The notes under the pieces were generated by a model that ran no database searches, had not been told where the DNA came from, and was given only the letters and a program-made list of their open reading frames with translations. A stretch of DNA of 41,831 nt from Megalodesulfovibrio gigas DSM 1382 = ATCC 19364 (lineage in GTDB: Bacteria > Desulfobacterota > Desulfovibrionia > Desulfovibrionales > Desulfovibrionaceae). The translations under genes and the position numbers were made by a program. The stretch covers positions 3,591,922 through 3,633,752 of the forward strand of contig NC_022444.1 of the NCBI RefSeq assembly GCF_000468495.1, given 5' to 3'. This document shows, piece by piece, positions 25,466-33,779 of this stretch (positions are counted from its first letter, which is position 1; the number at the start of each line of letters is the position of its first letter).

Positions 25466-27192
25466 AACGCCTGCAGCTTCTTGCGGATGGTCTCCGGTTT
25501 TTTGTGGTGATATTTCAGCGCGTTTTCATACCCCGTGCGGGCCTGGGCCGTATGCCCCAGGGCCAGGGCGATATCTCCGTAATGTTCCCAGATGACAGGA
25601 TCATCCACGGGCTGGCCTTTGGAATCCACCACGGCCTGCTGGATGATGGCCCAGGCCTCCTGGATCTGGCCTTGCCGGAAGCGGACCCAGGCCATGGAGT
25701 CGAGGATGTAGTCGTTGCCGGGCTTGAGTTCCAGGGCCCGGGCGACGAGGTCCTGGGCGCGATCCAGATCCTTGCCCTTGTCCGCCAGGGTGTAGCCCAC
25801 GTAGTTGAGGGCGTCGGCGTTGTCCGGTTCCAGGTCAAGAATGCGTTCCATGACCGCAAAGGCCTCGGCGCGCTGCTCGGCGCGTTCCAGCACCAGACCA
25901 TAGGTGAAGAGGACTTCGGGATCGTCGCTCCAGCGTTCCTGGGCCTGGCGCAACAGGTCCAGGGCCTGCTCCGTCTGGCCGGACTCCTGCAACAGCCGGG
26001 CTTCCAGCAGCCAGAATTCGCTGACATCGGCATATCGCGCGCGGCTGGCGCGGGCCAGGGCCAGGGCCTCGGCGGTGCGGTCCGCCTCGAAGAGCAGGTG
26101 GATGGAAAAGCGCTGGCTGCGTTCGTGAAAGCGGCTGCTTTCGGGAATCTGGCGCAGGCATTCCAGGGCCTTGGCGCTGTCCTTCCGGCCTTCGTACTGG
26201 ATGAGGGCCTTGTGGAACCAGAGCTCCTTGAAGTCAGGATGCTCCTTCAGCACCGCATCAATGAAGGCATCGGCCTCATCGAACATGCCGGCATCCAGCA
26301 GGTATCCGGCCACGGGCAGGAAGGTGGGCAGATCCTGGGGGCCTTTTTCCACGAACTTCAGGGCCTGCTTAGGCTTGCCGAGTTTGATGTTCACCTCGGC
26401 CAATCTAAGGATAAGCTCCCGGCTGGGCTCGCCCAGTTCCATGATGCTCAGGTAGGTCTCTTCGGCGCCCTTGAAGTCCTGCATGGCCTCATAGGCATAG
26501 GCCAGCTCGGCCCAGGCCTCCAGGAATTCGGGGTCCTCCTTGAGCAGGGCCTTGAGGATGGGCACGGCCTCCTTGTGGCGCTCCAGGCCGGTGAGGGCCT
26601 TGGCGCGCAAAAACTGCCATTCACGGGGGTGCTTTTCCTGGGGGATGCTGGCGGGCGTCTGCTCCAGCAGCGTCATGGCCTGCTCGTAGACTTCTGCCTG
26701 CACCAGCATGGTGGCCAGCTCGGTGCGGGCGATGAGGTCCCCCGGGTTGCGGGTCAGGTAGTGTTCCAGCAGGGTCCGGGCTTCGTCGTAGCGTTGCTCG
26801 GCCAGGTACAGTTGGGCAAGCAGTAGCTGCAGTTGCAGGTTGTTCGGGTGGCGCTGCTGCCCTTCCTCCACCAGGATGCGGGTGCGGGCGGCGTCGCCGG
26901 CCTGCCAGAAGAAGTTGGCGCAGTCTATGAACACCTGGGGCGAGTCGTCCAGACTCAGGAGTTCCAGCACCGCCTGTTCGCCCAGGGTGGCGTTTTCCTG
27001 GCGGCGGGCATCCTCCAGCAACAGATAATAATAGGTGGCCTGGGCGTCTTTGGAGAGCTTCCAGCCCCCGGCGGCAGCGCCGGCAGGATTCTTCGGTACG
27101 GTGGCGCACGCGGCCAGCAGCAGACAGCCGGCCAGCAGGGCGCTCAACAACGGCAGGATGGTATGACGGCGCATGGACGGTGCGGTCCTCAC
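25462..27192 (-). CDS. TPR-rich lipoprotein
   Basis: The 576-residue protein has a signal peptide ending with a good lipobox LAAC (Cys29), then about ten to twelve tetratricopeptide units from about residue 45 to the end. These repeats build a protein-binding superhelix, probably at the inner face of the outer membrane. A second ATG at 27174 gives a shorter signal peptide and is an alternative start. It follows rpoH by 37 bp and overlaps the LolB-like gene, so a joint role in envelope assembly is plausible. No enzymatic domain is seen. Confidence 0.8.
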   Translation of the reverse strand: MRTAPSMRRHTILPLLSALLAGCLLLAACATVPKNPAGAAAGGWKLSKDAQATYYYLLLEDARRQENATLGEQAVLELLSLDDSPQVFIDCANFFWQAGDAARTRILVEEGQQRHPNNLQLQLLLAQLYLAEQRYDEARTLLEHYLTRNPGDLIARTELATMLVQAEVYEQAMTLLEQTPASIPQEKHPREWQFLRAKALTGLERHKEAVPILKALLKEDPEFLEAWAELAYAYEAMQDFKGAEETYLSIMELGEPSRELILRLAEVNIKLGKPKQALKFVEKGPQDLPTFLPVAGYLLDAGMFDEADAFIDAVLKEHPDFKELWFHKALIQYEGRKDSAKALECLRQIPESSRFHERSQRFSIHLLFEADRTAEALALARASRARYADVSEFWLLEARLLQESGQTEQALDLLRQAQERWSDDPEVLFTYGLVLERAEQRAEAFAVMERILDLEPDNADALNYVGYTLADKGKDLDRAQDLVARALELKPGNDYILDSMAWVRFRQGQIQEAWAIIQQAVVDSKGQPVDDPVIWEHYGDIALALGHTAQARTGYENALKYHHKKPETIRKKLQAL

Positions 27193-27229
27193 GTACTCTT
27201 TGATGATGATGGAGGGGACGCCGGCGAGC

Positions 27230-28345
27230 CTATTCGCTGCGCACGATCCAATCGTTTGAAAAATCGTCTATGTTATCTGTAAGATGCACTCTCAGTTTGT
27301 GCAGCAGCCGGGTTTCCAGCTGGCGGACACGTTCGCGGGTGATGCCGTAGCGCTCGCCGATTTCCCGCAGGGTGACCGGCGAATCTGCCAGCAGCCGCTG
27401 TTCGAGGATGTCGCGCTCCTTGTCCGAGAGTCTGGGCAGGATGCGTTCCAGGTGCCCCTGCAGCGCGATGGAGATTTCCGCCCGGGCCAGGGTATCTTCG
27501 ATGCTGGGCTGCAGGGCGGGCAGCACGTCGAGCCGGGTGGTGGTGGTGTCGTCCGCCAGGGTGGTGTCCAGGCTCATGTCCTGGCTGCCCAGGCGCTGCT
27601 CCATCTCCTGCACCTCCTCCACACTCACATTGAGGTTCTTGGAGAGGGTGGCGGTGTCCGGATCAAAGCCCAGGGACTGCAGCCGGCGGCGTTCCTTGTT
27701 CAGGTTGTAAAAAAGTTTGCGCTGGGCCTGGGTGGTGCCTATCTTCACCAGCCGCCAGTTGTCCATGATAAATTTAAGGATGTAGGCCTTGATCCAGAAG
27801 GCGGCGTAGTAGGAGAACTTGATGCCCTTTTCCGGATCGAACTTCTGCACGGCGCGCATGAGGCCCACATTGCCTTCCTGCACCAGATCCAGCACGTTCT
27901 GCATCCAGCGGCGCTGGAAATCCATGGCGATTTTGACCACCAGCCGCAGATGGGAGGTGACCAGCTGGAAGGCGGCGTCGCTGTCGTTCAGGTCGCGCAC
28001 GCGGCGGGCCAGCTCGAATTCGGCCTCGGGCTCCAGCATGGGAAACGCCCCGATTTCCTTGAGATACAGCCGCAGGGTATCCTGCGCGCCGGCACGCGGG
28101 CCGGATTTGAACACCGGCATGGGCAGGGCGAGGGGCGGGGGGGCTTCGCCGTCGGGATCGAGCGAGGCGTCGATGGCGGGGAGGTCTTCCTCAAGGAATT
28201 CCTCCTCGGGGGCTTCGTCCAGTTCCAGGTCGTCGCTTTCGTCGTCCTCTGCCGGCTCGGGGTCCAGCACCTCGGCTTCGGCGACCACGCGGGACGGCGT
28301 GGCGGATGGCAGGATGGCTTCGCCGGATGGCTTGCGAACATTCAT
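27230..28345 (-). CDS. rpoH: Heat-shock sigma factor RpoH with acidic N-terminal extension
   Basis: The 371-residue sigma-70 family factor has region 2 (about 88-160) with LVQEGNVGLMRAVQKFDPEKGIKFS and region 4 (about 300-360) with LREIGERYGITRERVRQLE. The RpoH-specific box QRKLFYNL lies near 185-192, which separates it from the housekeeping sigma. An acidic Asp/Glu-rich extension of about 85 residues precedes region 1.2; ordinary RpoH is about 285 residues. GGAGGG upstream supports the ATG at 28345. It directs heat-shock gene transcription and diverges from metH; a promoter candidate lies at 28445-28473. Confidence 0.88.
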   Translation of the reverse strand: MNVRKPSGEAILPSATPSRVVAEAEVLDPEPAEDDESDDLELDEAPEEEFLEEDLPAIDASLDPDGEAPPPLALPMPVFKSGPRAGAQDTLRLYLKEIGAFPMLEPEAEFELARRVRDLNDSDAAFQLVTSHLRLVVKIAMDFQRRWMQNVLDLVQEGNVGLMRAVQKFDPEKGIKFSYYAAFWIKAYILKFIMDNWRLVKIGTTQAQRKLFYNLNKERRRLQSLGFDPDTATLSKNLNVSVEEVQEMEQRLGSQDMSLDTTLADDTTTTRLDVLPALQPSIEDTLARAEISIALQGHLERILPRLSDKERDILEQRLLADSPVTLREIGERYGITRERVRQLETRLLHKLRVHLTDNIDDFSNDWIVRSE

Positions 28346-28444
28346 GATATGGCACCCTCCCGCCGGCAGGCCTCGGCATGGGGCACCAGGGCGGGTATGG
28401 CTTGAAAACCAGTTGGAAAGGTTGATGATTTTTCCATTCTGGCC

Positions 28445-28473
28445 ATAGTATAGTTTTTGTTTGTCCTTTTCAA
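28445..28473 (-). promoter_or_regulatory. Candidate sigma-70 promoter for rpoH
   Basis: On the minus strand, TTGAAA (28473-28468) is followed after 17 bases by TACTAT (28450-28445). The stretch is AT-rich against a GC-rich background and sits about 100 bp upstream of rpoH. TATACT overlaps but would give a 15-bp spacer. Confidence 0.4.
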
Positions 28474-28565
28474 CGCTTTTCAGTACCAAGGTGCGGACTG
28501 CCGACACCGGCGGCTGCCGCGACAGCACGCCGCGCCTGCCGTTTTTCCTTACCAAGGAGTGCATC

Positions 28566-31016
28566 TTGCCTGATTTCGACTGGCTGCGCAATGCAACGAC
28601 AGTGTTATGCTTTGACGGCGCCACGGGAACCATGCTCCAGGAGGCCGGGCTGCCGGCTGGCATGTCGCCGGAGCTGTTCGGTCTGACGCGGCCGGACGTC
28701 ATGCGCGGGGTGCACGATGCATACATCGCCGCCGGGGCGGACGTCATCACCACCAACACCTTTGGCGGCACGGGCCACAAGCTGGGCCTGGGCGTGGATG
28801 TGACCGAGGTGAACCGCGAGTTGGCCCGCTGCGGCCGGCAGGCGGCGGATGCTGCTGGCGGCCGCGTGAAGGTGGCCGGCAGCGTGGGACCCACGGGGCA
28901 GTTCCTCAAGCCCATGGGCACCCTGACCCCGGCCGAGATGCGCCAGGTCTTCCATGAACAGATTCTGGGCCTGGTGCAGGGCGGGGTGGATCTGCTCATC
29001 GCCGAAACCCAGTACGATATCGCCGAGATTCGCGCCGTGGCCATGGCGGCCCGGGAGGTCTTCCGCGAGGTGGGCCGCGCCGTGCCCGTGGGGCTGTCCA
29101 TGACTTTTGAGCGCGGGGCCACCCTCACCGGCACGCCGCCCGCGGTGTTTGCCGCCGCCGCCCAGAATCTGGGCGTGGACTTTGTGGCCATCAACTGCGG
29201 TCTGGGACCCGACGAGATGTTGTCCCTGGCCGAGGCCATGGTGCCGGCGCTGCAGATTCCCCTGCTGGTGCAGCCCAACGCCGGCCTGCCCCAGCTCAAG
29301 GACGGCCGCACCGTCTTCACCCTGGGGCCGGACGAATTTGCGGAAAAGATGCGCCCGTATCTGCAACTGGGCGTGCGCATGGTGGGCGGCTGCTGCGGCA
29401 CCACGCCCCGGCACATCAGCGCCCTCAAGGCGGTCATCAAGGATGTTGTGCCTGCGCCGTGCGCGGGGCAGGGGGTGCTGCATCTGGTCTCCCGTTCCCG
29501 GCTGGTGCGGGTGGCGCCGTTTTTGCCGCATGTGGTCATCGGGGAACGCATCAACCCCACGGGCAAGAAGCAGCTCACGGCCGAATACCAGGCCGGAGAA
29601 CTGCAGCTGGCCCTGCAGTACGCCACGGAACAACTGGAAGACGGCGCCCAGGTGCTGGATGTGAACGTGGGCGCGCCCATGGTGGATGAGCAGGCGCTGC
29701 TGCCGCTGCTGACGGAAACCCTGGCCGCGCGGGTGGAGGCCCCCCTGTGCCTGGATTCCACAGACCCGGCCGCCCTGACCCTGGCCCTGGACCGGTGCCC
29801 GGCCGGCGCGCTTATCAATTCCATCAGCGGGGAACCCGGCCGCATGGAGATCCTGGGGCCCCTGTGCCGGGATCACGGCGCGCCGTGCATCCTGCTGCCC
29901 CTGACCAGCAAGAAACTGCCCGTGACCGCGGCGGAGCGCATCGCCATCATCGAATCCCTGGTGCAGCAGGCCCTGGATCTGGGCATCCCCCGCGCCAATC
30001 TGATGGTGGACGCCCTGGCCCTGACGGTTTCCTCCAGGCAGGACGCCGCCGTGCAGTGTCTGGCCACCATCCGCCATTGTACCGAGGTGCTCCGGCTGCC
30101 CACGGTGTTGGGGCTTTCCAACATCTCCTTCGGGCTGCCGGCGCGCGAACTGCTCAATGCCACCTTCCTGACCCTGGCCATGGGCGTGGGCCTGTCCGCC
30201 TCCATCGCCAACCCCCACGCCACCCGCCTCAAGGAGGCCCGGGCCGCGGCAGAGGTGCTCCTGGGGCGCGATACCAACGCCGAATCCTTCATCGCCGGCT
30301 ATACGAACTGGAAGCCCGGCGGCGAGGGGGGCGGGACCTCCGGCAGTCCGGCTGGCGGCGGTGTTGCCAAAAAATCCGCCACCACCTTGAAAGAAGCCGT
30401 GCTGATGGGGGATAAGTCCCGCATCCAGCCCCTGGTGGAAGCGGCCCTGGCCGCAGGCATGACGCCCATGGCCGTGGTGAACGAGGAACTTATTGCCGCC
30501 ATCACCCAGGTGGGAGAAAAATACGAGCGCCGCGAATACTTCCTGCCGCAGCTCATTGCCAGCGCCGAAGCCATGCAGCACGGCTTCCGCATCCTCAAGC
30601 CATTGCTGGACAAGGCCGAGGCCGAGGGGGAAAAGGTCCACAAGCCCGTGGTCATCCTGGCCACGGTGGAAGGGGACATCCACGACATCGGCAAGAACAT
30701 CGTGGCCCTGATGCTTGGCAACCACGGGTTTGAGGTGCATGATCTGGGCAAGGACGTGCCGGCGGAAACCATCGTCCGGGCAGCCAAGGAGCGCGGGGCA
30801 TCCATCATCGGCCTCTCGGCCCTCATGACCACCACCATGGTGCGCATGGAAGACACCGTCAAATTGTTGCGCGAAGAAGCCTTGCCGGCCAAGGTCATTG
30901 TGGGCGGGGCCGTGGTGAGCCAGGAATATGCAGATCGCATTGGCGCGCACGGCTATGCTCAGGACGCCGTGGCCGCCGTGCGGCTGGCCAAGGAATTGAC
31001 GGCGGCGCGGGCCTGA
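28566..31016 (+). CDS. metH: Cobalamin-dependent methionine synthase, short form
   Basis: The 816-residue enzyme transfers a methyl group from methyltetrahydrofolate through B12 to homocysteine. The homocysteine-binding domain (about 1-290) has the zinc ligands Cys211, Cys276 and Cys277 (GGCCGTTPRH). The pterin domain (about 315-570) and the B12 cap and binding domains (about 605-816) follow. The DxHxxG signature at Asp704, His706 and Gly709 gives the His that ligates cobalt. The C-terminal AdoMet reactivation domain of the E. coli enzyme is absent. TTG at 28566 is chosen because AAGGAG (28553-28558) sits 7 bases before it and conserved sequence begins there. It diverges from rpoH. Confidence 0.9.
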   Translation: MPDFDWLRNATTVLCFDGATGTMLQEAGLPAGMSPELFGLTRPDVMRGVHDAYIAAGADVITTNTFGGTGHKLGLGVDVTEVNRELARCGRQAADAAGGRVKVAGSVGPTGQFLKPMGTLTPAEMRQVFHEQILGLVQGGVDLLIAETQYDIAEIRAVAMAAREVFREVGRAVPVGLSMTFERGATLTGTPPAVFAAAAQNLGVDFVAINCGLGPDEMLSLAEAMVPALQIPLLVQPNAGLPQLKDGRTVFTLGPDEFAEKMRPYLQLGVRMVGGCCGTTPRHISALKAVIKDVVPAPCAGQGVLHLVSRSRLVRVAPFLPHVVIGERINPTGKKQLTAEYQAGELQLALQYATEQLEDGAQVLDVNVGAPMVDEQALLPLLTETLAARVEAPLCLDSTDPAALTLALDRCPAGALINSISGEPGRMEILGPLCRDHGAPCILLPLTSKKLPVTAAERIAIIESLVQQALDLGIPRANLMVDALALTVSSRQDAAVQCLATIRHCTEVLRLPTVLGLSNISFGLPARELLNATFLTLAMGVGLSASIANPHATRLKEARAAAEVLLGRDTNAESFIAGYTNWKPGGEGGGTSGSPAGGGVAKKSATTLKEAVLMGDKSRIQPLVEAALAAGMTPMAVVNEELIAAITQVGEKYERREYFLPQLIASAEAMQHGFRILKPLLDKAEAEGEKVHKPVVILATVEGDIHDIGKNIVALMLGNHGFEVHDLGKDVPAETIVRAAKERGASIIGLSALMTTTMVRMEDTVKLLREEALPAKVIVGGAVVSQEYADRIGAHGYAQDAVAAVRLAKELTAARA

Positions 31017-31066
31017 TGCACAGCTGCGCCTGCCACCCATGGCGGAACAACTTTGGAGAACGTCGC

Positions 31067-31555
31067 ATGCAGTGGTGTCGTGATTGCCTGAGGAGCGTGT
31101 GCCTGGCGCTGGGTCTTGTGCTGGCGTGTGGGATGGGTTCCGTGCAGGCGCAACAGGCGGTGCTGCCCATCGACCACATCGCCCTCATGCAGCAGGTGCG
31201 CGAGCACAAGGGCAAGGTGGTGGTGGTGAACTTCTTTGCCACCTGGTGCGGCCCATGCATCGTGGAGATCCCCGGCCTCAAGCAGTTGCGCACGGAGTTC
31301 GGCGAGGATCAGGTGCTGTTTCTGGGCGTTTCGGTGGATGAAAATCCCGAGGTGCTGCCCGCCTTCATGCGGCGGATGGCCTTCAATTATCCGGTGTACT
31401 ACGCCAAACCCGGCGTGGCGAAGTTCTTTGCCGTGCAGGCCATCCCCAAGATGCTGGTCTACAACGTGCGTGGGGAATTGATTCTGGATCATGCCGGATT
31501 CCTTGATCCAAAACAGCTAAAACAGGAGCTTGTCACGCTCCTGGCCCAGAAGTGA
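31067..31555 (+). CDS. TlpA-like thioredoxin-fold protein
   Basis: The 162-residue exported protein has a signal segment (1-28), then a thioredoxin fold with WCGPC (Cys61, Cys64) and the cis-Pro region AIPKMLVY. It is of the TlpA/ResA type, which reduces disulfides or assists cytochrome maturation in the periplasm. VLAC near residue 21 could be a lipobox, so it may be membrane-anchored. GGAG at 31055-31058 supports the ATG at 31067 rather than the open-frame start at 31016. It follows metH in the rightward run. Confidence 0.85.
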   Translation: MQWCRDCLRSVCLALGLVLACGMGSVQAQQAVLPIDHIALMQQVREHKGKVVVVNFFATWCGPCIVEIPGLKQLRTEFGEDQVLFLGVSVDENPEVLPAFMRRMAFNYPVYYAKPGVAKFFAVQAIPKMLVYNVRGELILDHAGFLDPKQLKQELVTLLAQK

Positions 31556-31567
31556 GGCGCTCAGGAA

Positions 31568-32041
31568 GTGGAGAACGAAGGGTTCTACATTCGCAAAGCT
31601 CGCATAGACGACGTCAAGCCCATCCATGGCATGCTCATGGATTGTTCCCGCAGCGGGTTGTTGTTGCCGCGCTCCTACAATGAGCTCTACAGCCACCTGC
31701 GGGATTTCTTCGTCCTGGCGCCCAAGGACGGCGGAACCATCCAGGCCTGCTGCGCCCTGTCCATCACCTGGGACGACCTGGCCGAGCTGCGCTCCCTGGT
31801 GGTCTCGGAAGCCTTGCGCGGGCAGGGCTGGGGCCGGCGGCTGGTGGAAGCCTGCCTGTCCGAGGCAGTGACCCTGGGCCTGTTCCGCATCTTCACCCTG
31901 ACATACCAGCAAGCCTTTTTCGAAAAGCTGGGATTCCAGGTCGTCGGCAAGGAAGTGTTGCCGCAAAAAGTCTGGAGCGACTGTTTGCGCTGTCCCAAAT
32001 TCCCCGAGTGCGATGAAATCGCCATGCTGCTGGAGGTGTGA
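31568..32041 (+). CDS. GNAT acetyltransferase, possible short N-acetylglutamate synthase
   Basis: The 157-residue protein has the GNAT fold: RKARIDDVKPI start, LRSLVVSEALRGQGWGRRLVE (acetyl-CoA pyrophosphate loop, residues about 73-93) and FFEKLGFQVVG. The C-terminal CLRCPKFPECDE with three Cys is seen in short ArgA-like enzymes of the deltaproteobacteria and their relatives, so N-acetylglutamate synthase for arginine synthesis is a reasonable guess. The start is GTG at 31568, 12 bases after the thioredoxin-like gene. The substrate is not proven by sequence. Confidence 0.72.
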   Translation: MENEGFYIRKARIDDVKPIHGMLMDCSRSGLLLPRSYNELYSHLRDFFVLAPKDGGTIQACCALSITWDDLAELRSLVVSEALRGQGWGRRLVEACLSEAVTLGLFRIFTLTYQQAFFEKLGFQVVGKEVLPQKVWSDCLRCPKFPECDEIAMLLEV

Positions 32042-32050
32042 TCGTTCGCC

Positions 32051-32575
32051 ATGTCCATGTTGACTGAATTGATAAGTCGGGAACAGATCGCCGCTCGCAT
32101 CCGCGAATTGGGCGAGACCATCCGCAACGACTACAACGATGAGCCGCTGGTCACGGTGTGTGTGCTCAAGGGCGCGGTGATCTTTTTTGCCGATCTGCTG
32201 CGAGCCATCGACAGATCCACCACTATTGATTTCATGCGCATTGCAAGCTATGGTTGCAGTGTTTCGCGCGAGACCAACGTGCGGCTCCTGCTCGATCTGG
32301 AAACCAACATCGCTGGCAAGCATGTGCTGATTGTGGAAGACATCATCGACACAGGCCACTCCATGCGCTGTGTGTTGGACCTGCTGGCCACGCGCAACCC
32401 GGCGTCCCTGGCCGTCTGCACCTTGCTGGACAAGCGGGAGCGCCGCGAGGTGTCGGTGGATGTGAGCTATGCCGGCTTTGTGGTTCAACAAGGATTCGTA
32501 GTGGGATACGGCCTCGATTTTGCAGAGGACTATCGTCACCTGGATGCCATTCACATCCTCGATCCCGGCGCCTAG
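32051..32575 (+). CDS. hpt: Hypoxanthine phosphoribosyltransferase
   Basis: The 174-residue enzyme salvages hypoxanthine or guanine with PRPP. The PRPP-binding motif VLIVEDIIDTGHSM lies at 92-105, LKGAVIFFADLL at 39-50, and the base-binding VGYGLDF near 151-157. The flexible-loop region reads SYGCSVSRETNV, differing from the common SYGxxTxSSGxV. It follows the GNAT gene by 9 bp. It works in the same salvage route as the phosphorylase at 6256. Confidence 0.9.
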   Translation: MSMLTELISREQIAARIRELGETIRNDYNDEPLVTVCVLKGAVIFFADLLRAIDRSTTIDFMRIASYGCSVSRETNVRLLLDLETNIAGKHVLIVEDIIDTGHSMRCVLDLLATRNPASLAVCTLLDKRERREVSVDVSYAGFVVQQGFVVGYGLDFAEDYRHLDAIHILDPGA

Positions 32576-32622
32576 GCCGCGCCGCGTGACGCGACCGGAA
32601 CGTCCATCCACGGAATGCCGAC

Positions 32623-33750
32623 ATGATCATCAAATGTCCCAGTTGCGAGACTCGGTTCAACCTGCCGGACGAGAAGTTCCAGGAAGGCCGAAAGGTGCGT
32701 TGCTCCAAGTGCAAGCACGTCTTCCCCCTTGCCCGGGAACCCCAGGCGGCCCCCCCTGCCGCCCCCGTTCCGCCGGCCCCCACCCCTGGCTATTCGGAAG
32801 ACGATGCCCAGGAAGCCATGTCGTACGACATGTTCGCTCCGGCTCCCCCCTCGCGCCCGGCCTCGTATGCCGAGGAGCCGCGCAGTGATTTTTTTGATGA
32901 TCCAGGCGGGGCAGGCATGGCCAGCCCCGGTTTTTCTCCAGACGCCGAGGTGATGCGGGCCGCTCAGGAGAGCGCCCCCTCCCCCTTTGACTTCGAAGTG
33001 CCCGGCGCGCGCGCTGCAGCGGCTGAACCGCCGGCGGAAGACACCTTCAGTCAGATGTTTTCGCAGGAAATCGCCCCGGAAGACCCCTACGATATTGACG
33101 AAACCACCAAGCTCGCCGCCAAGACCTCGCCGCGGCTGAGCATCCCCAAGGCCCAGGCGCCGAAGAGATCGCCCCTTAAAGTGGCGATTTCTCTGTTTCT
33201 GTTCATTTTCCTGACCGTGACCGCGGCGGGGGTGCTGGCGTGGTTCTTTGTGCCGGACATGCTGCCCGCCCCTGTGCGCGAGCTGCTGAGCACCATGAGC
33301 GAGCCGCAGCAGAACGCCAGCAGCGTGCCGGGAGAGCCGCTGGTCAATCAGGACATGGTCAAGCATCTGGAACTCAAGGATGCCGAGCAGCACTTTGTCA
33401 AGAACGAGAAGGTGGGCGAGCTCCTGGTCATTCAGGGGCAGGTGGTGAACAACAGTCCTGAGCCGCGCGAACTCATCAAGGTGGAAGCCAACCTGTACGA
33501 TGAAAACGGCGTGCGCCTGGATACCCGGCAGCAGCTCATCGGCAACGCCATCTCCCTGTTCCAGTTGCAGCAGCTCAACCGCGAGGAACTGGAAAAGGCG
33601 CTCAACAATCCCGTGGGCATCACCACGCAGAACACCAACATCAAGCCTGGGGCCACGGCGCCGTTCATGGTTATTTTTTACGAGCCCTCCCCCTCGGTCA
33701 AGGAATACCAGGTGGTCATTGTGGACGCCAAATCGCCGCCCAAGCAGTAA
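32623..33750 (+). CDS. Zinc-ribbon membrane protein with DUF3426-like domain
   Basis: The 375-residue protein begins with an MJ0042-type zinc ribbon (Cys5, Cys8, Cys27, Cys30). A Pro/Ala-rich and acidic linker follows (about 40-180), then one membrane helix (about 188-210), and a C-terminal beta-rich domain (about 245-370) like DUF3426, predicted outside the membrane. Its function is unknown. Related proteins are common in deltaproteobacteria and may sense or scaffold at the membrane. It lies between hpt and radA in the same orientation. Confidence 0.8.
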   Translation: MIIKCPSCETRFNLPDEKFQEGRKVRCSKCKHVFPLAREPQAAPPAAPVPPAPTPGYSEDDAQEAMSYDMFAPAPPSRPASYAEEPRSDFFDDPGGAGMASPGFSPDAEVMRAAQESAPSPFDFEVPGARAAAAEPPAEDTFSQMFSQEIAPEDPYDIDETTKLAAKTSPRLSIPKAQAPKRSPLKVAISLFLFIFLTVTAAGVLAWFFVPDMLPAPVRELLSTMSEPQQNASSVPGEPLVNQDMVKHLELKDAEQHFVKNEKVGELLVIQGQVVNNSPEPRELIKVEANLYDENGVRLDTRQQLIGNAISLFQLQQLNREELEKALNNPVGITTQNTNIKPGATAPFMVIFYEPSPSVKEYQVVIVDAKSPPKQ

Positions 33751-33779
33751 GCCCTCTACAGGTATCGCATCAGGACTGC

